NCBI GenBank assembly: GCA_031549325.1
Contig: JAVBQA010000016.1
Span: 1 to 64,000, forward strand
DNA: 64,000 nt
DNA from: JAJDGF01 sp031549325
GTDB taxonomy: Bacteria; Bacillota; Clostridia; Christensenellales; Aristaeellaceae
Reading direction: 5' to 3'
Shown: one piece after another, positions 51,657 through 58,557 of the stretch
Layout of the letters: every line of letters begins with the position of its first letter
Numbering within the stretch: position 1 is the first letter of the stretch
The notes under the pieces: generated by a model
What the model was told of the DNA's origin: nothing
What the model saw: only the letters and a program-made list of their open reading frames with translations
Databases searched by the model: none
Translations under genes and position numbers: made by a program

Positions 51657-52520
51657 ATGAGTGAACACATAAACATCTCACAATTGGGCAGATTGCTCAA
51701 TAACCTGCACACGATCACCGGTTTGAAATTCGCGCTGATGGACTACGGCGCCAATGAGGTCTACACCTCCAATTACATGAACAGTTTTTGTGCCTGCATC
51801 CAGGATACGCCCATGGGGTACCAGCGCTGCCGCGAGTGCGACGCCATGCAGCTGCGCGAGCTGCGCCCGGGCGGCAACCTGAAACAGTACCGCTGCCACG
51901 CAGGTCTGATCGAGGCGGCGATCCCGGTCACCGAGAACGGGCGCATCGTGGCGGCGCTGCTGTTTGGACAGCTGCTGTCCGATGACGGCATCGAAGCGCA
52001 ATGGAGCGCCACACAGGCGCTGTGCGCCTGGTATCACGACCTGTCCAGGCTGAAGCGCGCGTTCCTTGAGCTGCGGCGCATGTCTCAGGATGGCATCCGC
52101 GCCACCACCGAGATCGCGCTGGCCTGCGTCAGCGAGGTGCGGTTCCAGGGGCTGCTGTCGCTCGGTTCGATGAGCGATTTTCAGCGGCTCTCGCTGTTCA
52201 TTGAGCAGCACTATATGGACAAGCTCTCGCTGGACGCGCTTTCCCATGCGCTCGGGATCGGCAAGACCAAGCTGTGCGCGCTGGCTTCCCGAGAGGCGGA
52301 TATGACGCTGACGCGCATGATCGCCGAGAAGCGGGTGGCCGTGGCGCGGGGCATGCTAGCCTCCACCAGCGAAAGCGTGCAGCAGATCGCCGACGCGGTG
52401 GGGATCGCTGACTACAATTACTTTGTCAAGGTGTTCAAAAAACTGACCGGCGTCACTCCCCTCAGCTACCGCAAGCAGTGCTTTGCCGGGATGCGGGGCC
52501 GCGCCTCTGAAACGTCATGA
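51657..52520 (+). CDS. PocR-domain AraC-family transcriptional regulator
   Basis: A 287-aa regulator. The N-terminal PocR sensory domain (about 5-160) has the cysteine cluster CAC (45, 47), YQRCREC (58, 61) and YRCHAG (80). The C-terminal AraC domain has two helix-turn-helix units: LSLDALSHALGIGKTKLCALASREADMTL and SVQQIADAVGIADYNYFVKVFKKLTGVTPLSYRK. PocR domains bind small hydrocarbon derivatives or sugars and may hold a metal through the cysteines. It is divergent from the sugar ABC operon, its probable target. GGGGTGATGG precedes the ATG. Confidence 0.85.
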   Translation: MSEHINISQLGRLLNNLHTITGLKFALMDYGANEVYTSNYMNSFCACIQDTPMGYQRCRECDAMQLRELRPGGNLKQYRCHAGLIEAAIPVTENGRIVAALLFGQLLSDDGIEAQWSATQALCAWYHDLSRLKRAFLELRRMSQDGIRATTEIALACVSEVRFQGLLSLGSMSDFQRLSLFIEQHYMDKLSLDALSHALGIGKTKLCALASREADMTLTRMIAEKRVAVARGMLASTSESVQQIADAVGIADYNYFVKVFKKLTGVTPLSYRKQCFAGMRGRASETS

Positions 52521-52672
52521 AAACGTCACATTTACGAATGGCGACAGCGCGGCAAAGCAATCTGCAAAACGGGGGCGCGCATTTTTGGACAATGCGGCGA
52601 TTCCTCAATGAAAAATACGCATTGGCATGACCATGCCCCAGTTTTGTCATAAAAAAACCATGGTCGGTTCTG

Positions 52673-52701
52673 TTGACTTGGCATATAATTCCTACTATAA
52701 T
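52673..52701 (+). promoter_or_regulatory. Promoter of the CapA pair
   Basis: TTGACT (52673-52678), 17-bp spacer, TATAAT (52696-52701), 46 bp before the ATG at 52748. The surrounding 227-bp gap (52521-52747) also has a small hairpin GGCAT/ATGCC at 52624-52637 that may end the regulator transcript. Confidence 0.8.
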
Positions 52702-52747
52702 GATATTATAAGTACAAAGCAAATTATGCCAAGGGGGATCTATCTTC

Positions 52748-54904
52748 ATGAAATGGCTGGCTGGACGGAGGGCCATGGCTGTCGTCATGGTTGTGGTTGG
52801 ACTGTTATGGGCGGGCAACGCGCTAGCGGAGCAGCCCTATGCCCGGTATTCGAGCGTGCGTCTCAACAAAAAAGTGCACACCATCTCGCCGCTCAACACG
52901 ACTTCCGCCCTTTCCGTTCTGGGGGGGCTGACCAAGAACGGCCTGCCTTTTGAGCCTATCATCTGGTCCATTGAGCCCGAGGGCGTGGCCAAGATCGACC
53001 CGGACAGCGGCGTCATCAAGCCTCTCGTCAAAAACGGCGCCGCCGTGGTCGTGGCCACCGGCTCGGTCAGCGGCAAGCGCGGGGTCTGCGTGCTGAATGT
53101 GCGCGAAACCAAGCTGAAGGGGTTCAGGCTCAACGCCAGCAACCTGGTGATCAGCCCTGGCCGCAGCTTTGCGTTCAAGGCCAGCTTCAATCCATCCAAC
53201 GCCACGTTTACACATTTGAGCTACAGCATGAAGACCTTGCTGAACCCTGCGCGGCCGGGCGTGCGCAGCACATTCAACCACGAGACCCAGACGCTCACCG
53301 CCGGCGCTGCCGAGGGCGAGATGCTGGAACTGACCGCCGTGGCGCCCAACGGGCTGCGCGCGGTGGTGCGTGTGCAGGTTAAGAATGTGCCGGTTTCGTC
53401 GGTCAAACTGAAGAAAACCAGCGCCACCCTCACCGTGGGCAAGACGCTGGATCTGGGCGCGAAGCTCGTTGTGCTGCCCGCGCAGGCCGCGGATCCGTCC
53501 GTCACCTGGGCCAGCAGCAACGATGGCGTGGCCAAGGTGGACAAGCAGGGTCTGGTGACCGTCGTGGGCGAAGGTCGCGCGCGCATCACCGTCGTTTCAA
53601 CGCAAGACCCGCTAAAAAAGGCCAGTTGCGCGGTGACGGGCCGGGCGGTTCGCGTGTCTTCCATCAAGCTGAGTTCCGGCAGCGCCGTGGCCGATCCGGG
53701 CAACAGCATCGAGCTTTCGGCCAAGATCTCGCCGTCCACCGCCACCTACCAGGAGGTCGTCTGGACCAGCAGCAACGAAGAAGTGGCCACCGTGAGCGAG
53801 AAGGGCAAGATCAAAGTGAAGGGCGCCGGCAAGGCGGTTATCACCGCCAAGACCGACAAAGGAAAGAAGAAGGACACGTTCACGCTGCGCGTGCGCGGCG
53901 GCGCGATGAAGACCATCAAGCTCAGCGCGGTGGGCGACTGCGTGATCGGCGGCGACAAGCAGACTGTCAAGAAGGCCGACAGCCTGGTGGGCGACGGGCT
54001 CACTTCCTTCAAGCGCTTCGAGAAGCTTTACCAGGAAAAGGGCCCGGGCTACTTCTTCGCGGGCGTGCGGAACATCTTCCAAAACGACAGCGTCACCGTC
54101 GTCAACTATGAGGGCACCCTCACCAACTCGCGAAACCGCGCAAGCAAGACCTTCAATTTTCAAGGGCCGCCCATTTACCGCGAGATCGCTCGCGACGCGG
54201 GCATCGACGTGGCCTGCCTGGCGAATAACCATGCGCCGACCGATTTCTACCAGGGCGGCTACAAGGATACCATCCGCAATTTGAGCTCAGTCGGCATCCG
54301 CAGCTTCGGCTCGGGCAGCGCCAGCGCCACCACAAAAACCGTGAACGGTGTGAAGATCGGGTTTGTCGGCTTTGTGATGCCCGTCAATCGCGCGGATCTG
54401 GCCAAAGCCGTGCGCAGTCTGAAGACAGAGAGCCGCTGCAAGCTGGTGGTGGTGTCGTTCCACTGGACGAAGAGCAAGGAGTGGACCAGCCGCGTCACCG
54501 CGGAAGAGCGCGCGCTGTCGCGTTATGCGATCTCCCTGGGTGCAGATTTGGTGCTCGGGCACCACAAGCACTTGCTGTCGGGCGTCGAGAAATACAAGGG
54601 CCGGATGATCGTGTATGATCTCGGGAATTTCCTGACGATGATCCGCAACCAGCTGTCCGAGGGCGGCGCTTACACCGAAAAGGAGACCATGATTTTCCAG
54701 CAGAAGTTCAACATCTTTGAGGATGGCTATGTGGAATACGTGGCGCCCAACTTCATTCCCTGCATGAATTCCGAGTCGTCAGAGACCATGACGGGCAACC
54801 CCCGCGTGCTTTCGGGCGGCGCTGGTGAGCGCGTGCTGGCCATGATCCGAGAGCGCTCGGTGGCCAATGGCGACGAGCTGGTCAAGTATTCATCCGGCTA
54901 TTGA
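52748..54904 (+). CDS. Exported CapA-family protein with bacterial Ig-like domains (1)
   Basis: A 718-aa secreted protein. Signal peptide to ALA (about residue 27), then an N-terminal Ig-like region and two clear Big_2 domains (cores TWASSNDGVAKVDKQGLVTVVGEG and VWTSSNEEVATVSEKGKIKVKGAG, about 215-385). A CapA/PgsA metallophosphatase-like domain follows from about 390: SAVGDCVIGG, VNYEGTLTN, LANNHAPTDF, VVSFHW, LGHHKHLLSG, YDLGNF. CapA proteins take part in poly-gamma-glutamate or capsule export, but capB/capC are absent, so the role is probably another envelope function. AAGGGGGATC precedes the ATG. Followed 34 bp on by a paralog. Confidence 0.87.
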   Translation: MKWLAGRRAMAVVMVVVGLLWAGNALAEQPYARYSSVRLNKKVHTISPLNTTSALSVLGGLTKNGLPFEPIIWSIEPEGVAKIDPDSGVIKPLVKNGAAVVVATGSVSGKRGVCVLNVRETKLKGFRLNASNLVISPGRSFAFKASFNPSNATFTHLSYSMKTLLNPARPGVRSTFNHETQTLTAGAAEGEMLELTAVAPNGLRAVVRVQVKNVPVSSVKLKKTSATLTVGKTLDLGAKLVVLPAQAADPSVTWASSNDGVAKVDKQGLVTVVGEGRARITVVSTQDPLKKASCAVTGRAVRVSSIKLSSGSAVADPGNSIELSAKISPSTATYQEVVWTSSNEEVATVSEKGKIKVKGAGKAVITAKTDKGKKKDTFTLRVRGGAMKTIKLSAVGDCVIGGDKQTVKKADSLVGDGLTSFKRFEKLYQEKGPGYFFAGVRNIFQNDSVTVVNYEGTLTNSRNRASKTFNFQGPPIYREIARDAGIDVACLANNHAPTDFYQGGYKDTIRNLSSVGIRSFGSGSASATTKTVNGVKIGFVGFVMPVNRADLAKAVRSLKTESRCKLVVVSFHWTKSKEWTSRVTAEERALSRYAISLGADLVLGHHKHLLSGVEKYKGRMIVYDLGNFLTMIRNQLSEGGAYTEKETMIFQQKFNIFEDGYVEYVAPNFIPCMNSESSETMTGNPRVLSGGAGERVLAMIRERSVANGDELVKYSSGY

Positions 54905-54938
54905 ATGGGTTCAAACAAACCAAGGGGGTTATAGAGTC

Positions 54939-56558
54939 ATGAGGAATCGCGCACACAAACTGGTTGCCCTGCTGATGGCGCTCTGCCTTTGCCTGGGGAT
55001 GGCGGAGGCCGCCTCGGCGCTCTACCGCCCGGCGGGGATCGGCCTGCTGAGCAAGGGGCTGGTGCGCCAGGTGAAATTCAAGAAGACCTCCGGCACCGTC
55101 AAGCTCAAACCCACCCGAAACGGCACGCTGAACCTGGCGAACAGCGTGGTGGTGACCCCGGCCAGCGCCGAGAACCGTGCGCTGAGCTGGGCCAGCAGCG
55201 ATGAGGGCGTGGCCAAGGTGAACCAGGCGGGGCTGGTGCTGGTGCTTGGCGAAGGCGCCGCCAAGATCACCGCAACCGCCACCGACGGTTCGCTGAAAAG
55301 GGCATCCTACAAGCTGAAGGTTACGGCCACCCGCGTATCCAAGGTCACCATCGACAAAAGCCTGGTCACGCTGGACATCAACGACACCCACGCCATCAGC
55401 GCCAAGGTGTCGCCGTCCAGCGCAAGCTACGCTGAGGTGCGCTACGCCACAAGCGACGACAGCATCGCCAAGGTTTCGGGCAGCGGCGTCGTGACGGCCA
55501 AGGGCGCGGGCATCGCCACCATCTCCGTCATGTCCGACAACCCGAACAAGCCCAAGACCGTCACCTGCAAGATCCGCGTGCGCAGCAAAAAGCCGGACAC
55601 CTTCAAGATCAGCGCTGTGGGCGATGTGATCCCGGGCGGCGACAAGGAGCGCGGCACGCTGGAGCAGTTCAAGAAATACCTGAAAAAGTATGCTGAGGAA
55701 ACCGGTACCCCCTACAATGGCATGCTGATGAACGCCGCGAAATACTTCCGCCAGACCGATGTGACCATCGCCAACCTCGAGTGCACGATTTCCTCCTCCA
55801 GCGGCTATGAAATCCCAGGCAAATATAAGTTCAAGGGGCAGCCCGAGTGGCTGCAGGTGCTGTCGCTTTCCGGCATCCAGATGGTCAACGTGGCCAACAA
55901 CCACACCGAGGATTATGGCAGCGGCGGCTACGAAAACACCAAGTCCAACGTGCGCAAGTACGGCATGGGCTACAGCGGACGCGGCTACAAAGAGAGTTCC
56001 ATCCAGACCATCAAGGGCATCAAGGTTGGTTTCATCGGCTTCCAGACCGGTCGCTATGGCGCGACGCCCTATGAGATCGGGCGCGACGTGCGCAAGCTGA
56101 AGAGAGAGGCCGACGCGGTGATCGTGTCGTTTCACTTCTGCGATGTGCCCGAGTACACGTACAAGGTCACCGGAAAGATGAAGAACTACGCGCGCACCGC
56201 CGTCAACGCGGGCGCCGACCTGGTGGTGGGGCACCACCCGCACGTGATCAGCGGCATGGAGAACTACAAGGGCGTCACGATCGCCTATGGGCTGGGCAGT
56301 TTCCTGTCGGTGGGGCCGAATCCCATCCGGCCGCGCAGGACGTTTATCCTGCAGCAGACCATCAAGGTGCATCCGGGTTTCACCGAGACCGCCGACGTGC
56401 GCGTGGTGCCGTTCTGGATCACATCCGACGAAGAGACCAACGACATGCGGCCCAGCTACGCGCCGGGCGATGAGCCTCAGGCCATCAAAAAAATGATCGA
56501 CCGCTACTCCATTGGCACGCCGGTCGATTATACGCTGGTAGGCAATCTGTTTCCATAG
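54939..56558 (+). CDS. Exported CapA-family protein with bacterial Ig-like domains (2)
   Basis: A 539-aa paralog. Signal peptide MRNRAHKLVALLMALCLCLG..ASA, two Big_2 domains (SWASSDEGVAKVNQAGLVLVLGEG; RYATSDDSIAKVSGSGVVTAKGAG), then a CapA domain from about 220: SAVGDVIPGG, IANLECTIS, NVANNHTEDYGSGG, VSFHFCDVPEY, VGHHPHVISG, YGLGSF. It has the more canonical NLE and GHHPHV spellings than copy 1. AAGGGGGTTA is 8 nt before the ATG at 54939. Co-transcribed with copy 1. It ends just before the interrupted terminator. Confidence 0.87.
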   Translation: MRNRAHKLVALLMALCLCLGMAEAASALYRPAGIGLLSKGLVRQVKFKKTSGTVKLKPTRNGTLNLANSVVVTPASAENRALSWASSDEGVAKVNQAGLVLVLGEGAAKITATATDGSLKRASYKLKVTATRVSKVTIDKSLVTLDINDTHAISAKVSPSSASYAEVRYATSDDSIAKVSGSGVVTAKGAGIATISVMSDNPNKPKTVTCKIRVRSKKPDTFKISAVGDVIPGGDKERGTLEQFKKYLKKYAEETGTPYNGMLMNAAKYFRQTDVTIANLECTISSSSGYEIPGKYKFKGQPEWLQVLSLSGIQMVNVANNHTEDYGSGGYENTKSNVRKYGMGYSGRGYKESSIQTIKGIKVGFIGFQTGRYGATPYEIGRDVRKLKREADAVIVSFHFCDVPEYTYKVTGKMKNYARTAVNAGADLVVGHHPHVISGMENYKGVTIAYGLGSFLSVGPNPIRPRRTFILQQTIKVHPGFTETADVRVVPFWITSDEETNDMRPSYAPGDEPQAIKKMIDRYSIGTPVDYTLVGNLFP

Positions 56559-56567
56559 GTTTGGAAA

Positions 56568-56589
56568 GGGCCGCCCGGGTGGGCGGCTC
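56568..56589 (+). repeat. Left copy of a duplicated terminator hairpin
   Basis: GGGCCGCCC-GGGT-GGGCGGCTC, identical over 22 bp to 56806-56827, but followed by the inserted element instead of a T-run, so it is a broken terminator. Confidence 0.8.
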
Positions 56590-56806
56590 AGGCTGTCAAA
56601 ATACTGCGTCTTTTGACAGCGAAATGCAAGTCTTGTGAATCGTGGATTCACGGGCAGACTTGCATCCAGTGCAGAAGCAGCCTGCGGGCGCGCAGGTCGC
56701 CCTTCGGCGGCTTTGATCCGGGGGCTTCGGCCCCCGAAAACCCCCTTGGGCTTGGCTGTTTTGCAAGCTCAACACCCTGCATGTCAGATACTTTTTTGAC
56801 AGGCTG
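56589..56806. mobile_element. Structured ~218-bp insert with IS-like ends, flanked by 22-bp direct repeats
   Basis: Left end CAGGCTGTCAAAATA and right end (reverse complement) CAGCCTGTCAAAAAAGTA are imperfect inverted repeats; the right end matches the IS-end motif at 42721-42736. Inside are a long perfect two-part hairpin (ATGCAAGTCT 56624-56633 with AGACTTGCAT 56656-56665, enclosing GTGAATC/GATTCAC) and CGGGGGC-TTCG-GCCCCCG at 56719-56736. No reading frame of note. It splits a terminator whose 22-bp hairpin is duplicated on both sides. Confidence 0.75.
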
Positions 56807-56834
56807 GGCCGCCCGGGTGGGCGGCTCTTTTTTT
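56806..56834. terminator. Intact terminator copy of the CapA pair
   Basis: GGGCCGCCC-GGGT-GGGCGGCTC followed by seven T (56828-56834). Right-hand duplicate of 56568-56589; also lies just past the stop of the reverse-strand GNAT gene. Confidence 0.85.
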
Positions 56835-56836
56835 GC

Positions 56837-57367
56837 TCATAGATCGATCCAATAGCGGCGAATACGTCGGGGGATTCCATCCCCAATGACGTCAAAGATG
56901 CCTTCAAGCACGCCGCCATTCTTCTCAATGACGCGCGCTGAGCCGGTGTTTTTCACGTCGCAGGTCACCAGCGCGCGCTCAATCCCGATCTGCTTTGCTT
57001 CGGGCAGCGCCAAATGGAGCTGCAGCGCCCCGTAACCCTGCCGCCAACGGCTGGGCTTGACCGCGTAGCCGATGTGGCCGCCGAACTCGCGCAGTGCGGG
57101 GGTCAGATGGTGGCGGATGTTGCACGCACCGAGAAATTCCCCGTCCTGAACCAGCCAAAACGCGGTCGACGGCACCCAGCCCTCAGGCATGCCGATGCCC
57201 TGCCGCTCGTTTGCGTAGCGCTCGAACAGCGTGTCCTTCCAGTCGTCGAAGGCGTCCGGATCAGGAAACTTGAAGTAAGTGATGCCCGTCTGCTTCATTT
57301 CGCGACAGAATCCCAGGTAGCCTTGCAGGTATTCCGGGCCCGGGTAGACCAACTTGATGTCTTTCAT
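56837..57367 (-). CDS. GNAT-family N-acetyltransferase
   Basis: A 176-aa acetyltransferase. FWLVQDGEFLGACNIRHHL, GHIGYAVKPSRWRQGYGALQLHLAL with the acetyl-CoA loop RQGYG, and VTCDVKNTGSARVIEKNGGVLEG are classic GNAT motifs B to D. I use ATG 57367 (GGGAGG 8 nt upstream); an in-frame ATG at 57373 is too close to that site. The start overlaps the stop of the deleted methyltransferase gene as ATGA, so the two were translationally coupled. Substrate unknown. Confidence 0.85.
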   Translation of the reverse strand: MKDIKLVYPGPEYLQGYLGFCREMKQTGITYFKFPDPDAFDDWKDTLFERYANERQGIGMPEGWVPSTAFWLVQDGEFLGACNIRHHLTPALREFGGHIGYAVKPSRWRQGYGALQLHLALPEAKQIGIERALVTCDVKNTGSARVIEKNGGVLEGIFDVIGDGIPRRIRRYWIDL

Positions 57368-57573
57368 GCGCATTTCCTCCCGATGTATAGAAAGTGTTCC
57401 GAGAAGTTCAGCAGGTCCTCGCGCTCGCACAGTCGCTCCGCAAAGTCGATCCAGGCGCAGATCACGGACCCGGGTTGCCGAAGCAGCGCTGGCACCGGGT
57501 GGCGCGAAAGCCGCTCCCACTCCAGCTGCGGGTCTTGGTCGTAGTATTTCTGGACGATCTCGATTCCTTCCAT
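57364..57573 (-). pseudogene. Methyltransferase with internal deletion (69-aa remnant)
   Basis: The first ~42 residues (IEIVQKYYDQDPQLEWERLSRHPVPALLRQPG) match the N-terminus of a class I SAM methyltransferase family, and the last ~25 (CEREDLLNFSEHFLYIGRKCA) match its C-terminus; the whole Rossmann core in between, about 180 residues, is missing in frame. GGAGGTG is well placed before the ATG, and the stop overlaps the GNAT start, so the deletion kept coupling intact. It cannot bind SAM. Its leader contains an intrinsic terminator. Confidence 0.65.
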
Positions 57574-57604
57574 GGCGGCCCACCTCCGTGATTTTGAATG
57601 AAAA

Positions 57605-57639
57605 ACGGCCGGAAGCTGAATTCCTTCGCTTCCGGCCGT
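57605..57639 (-). terminator. Terminator in the leader of the deleted methyltransferase
   Basis: ACGGCCGGAAGC (57605-57616) pairs perfectly with GCTTCCGGCCGT (57628-57639); on the reverse strand five T follow. It lies 31 bp before the methyltransferase ATG and about 130 nt after two TACAAT boxes, so it can be either the end of the zinc-ribbon gene's transcript or an attenuator. Confidence 0.85.
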
Positions 57640-57812
57640 CTGTTTGCTGCGTTGCGGGTCTAGCGCAAGAGCCTCGTTCGGGCGAAAGCAAAGCGACCGT
57701 CACAATTGGACGGCTTGCAATTCGCATTGAACCCGAGGCGCAGACGCGGCATGAGAGATACCCCTTCATTGTAAATAATTGTATGCAATCATAGCACCTT
57801 CATCCGGCGCTA
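57640..57812 (-). promoter_or_regulatory. Possible attenuator leader of the methyltransferase-GNAT unit
   Basis: Two -10-like TACAAT boxes on the reverse strand (57778-57783 and 57768-57773) without good -35 boxes, followed by about 130 nt of folded sequence (for example CCGTC/GACGG near 57696-57713) leading into the terminator at 57605-57639. The arrangement promoter, stems, terminator, gene is that of transcription attenuation. It may instead be a plain intergenic spacer. Confidence 0.4.
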
Positions 57813-58532
57813 TCAACCTCTTTTTTTGGAGGCGTAGCGGGTGGTGCGCCGCAGCACCTCGTCGAGCAACCGGCGAAAGCCCTCGCGCAGGACAGCCTCT
57901 TCCTCCGGGGTGGTCGAGCCGCCTTGCTTGATGATGGGCCAGATCTTTTTGAGCTTGAACCCGGGCAGATACTTCTTGACCGCCCTTTTGAGCTTCTTTT
58001 TCTTGACTTTGCCCGGCTTTCTGCCCAGCACGCGCACCGCATAGCCACGCACCAACTGCAGCATGGCCGCGCTTAGCGGGGTGCTGACGGGCTCGATGGC
58101 AGGCGGTTCAGCCTCCTGCGCGGCCTCGGCCGGCTCAGGCGCGGGCGAGGGGGGCGGCACAGGGGCCGGTGCGGGCGCCAAGTGGTGAACGGGCGCGGGA
58201 ACGGGCGTTGGCGTGGGTTGCGGCGCGGCGGGTTGGATCTCTGACGCCTCCTCGGGCAAAGGCGGGTAGGTGCCAACAAAATCGCAAATGATGCGGCGGG
58301 GATTGATGTGGTAAAAAGAAGCGAAGCTGGCGCCGCAGGCGCTGCAGCGCACGGAAACCACGCCGAACTTGTTGTCCTCGATCATGTTCAGGTAGGTGAA
58401 CGAGGAGGGGCGCGGCTGCATCTGGCCACTGCAAACCGGGCAGCGCCCTGGCAGCTGAAACCGCAAATTCCAGGCGGTTGGCGCGCCGGGAATCTTTTGC
58501 GATGGCATGTCCACGAATCGTTCTTTAGCCAT
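57813..58532 (-). CDS. Zinc-ribbon protein with proline-rich linker and basic tail, unknown function
   Basis: A 239-aa protein. Residues about 30-80 form a zinc ribbon with CPVC and CSAC pairs. Then comes a Pro/Ala/Glu linker (about 90-150, many PTPTP and PAPAP units) and a strongly basic C-terminal part (LGRKPGKVKKKKLKRAVKKYLPGFKLKKIWP) ending in a helical segment. The layout suggests a nucleic-acid or ribosome-binding adaptor, but no family was recognised. GGAGGAA precedes the ATG at 58532. It lies 25 bp after the beta-mannosidase gene and is probably co-transcribed with it. Confidence 0.65.
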   Translation of the reverse strand: MAKERFVDMPSQKIPGAPTAWNLRFQLPGRCPVCSGQMQPRPSSFTYLNMIEDNKFGVVSVRCSACGASFASFYHINPRRIICDFVGTYPPLPEEASEIQPAAPQPTPTPVPAPVHHLAPAPAPVPPPSPAPEPAEAAQEAEPPAIEPVSTPLSAAMLQLVRGYAVRVLGRKPGKVKKKKLKRAVKKYLPGFKLKKIWPIIKQGGSTTPEEEAVLREGFRRLLDEVLRRTTRYASKKRG

Positions 58533-58557
58533 TTGTTTCCTCCACAATTTGGACGGT

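Noticed and set aside
52748..56558. Poly-gamma-glutamate capsule locus
   Set aside because: Two CapA-type proteins are present but CapB, CapC and CapE are absent, and the Ig-like domains are not part of capsule systems.
56837..57769. Longer reading of the GNAT gene starting at 57769
   Set aside because: It would run through the intrinsic terminator and the separate methyltransferase remnant, with Arg/Ala/Ser-rich non-protein-like sequence; the ATG at 57367 has a proper ribosome site.
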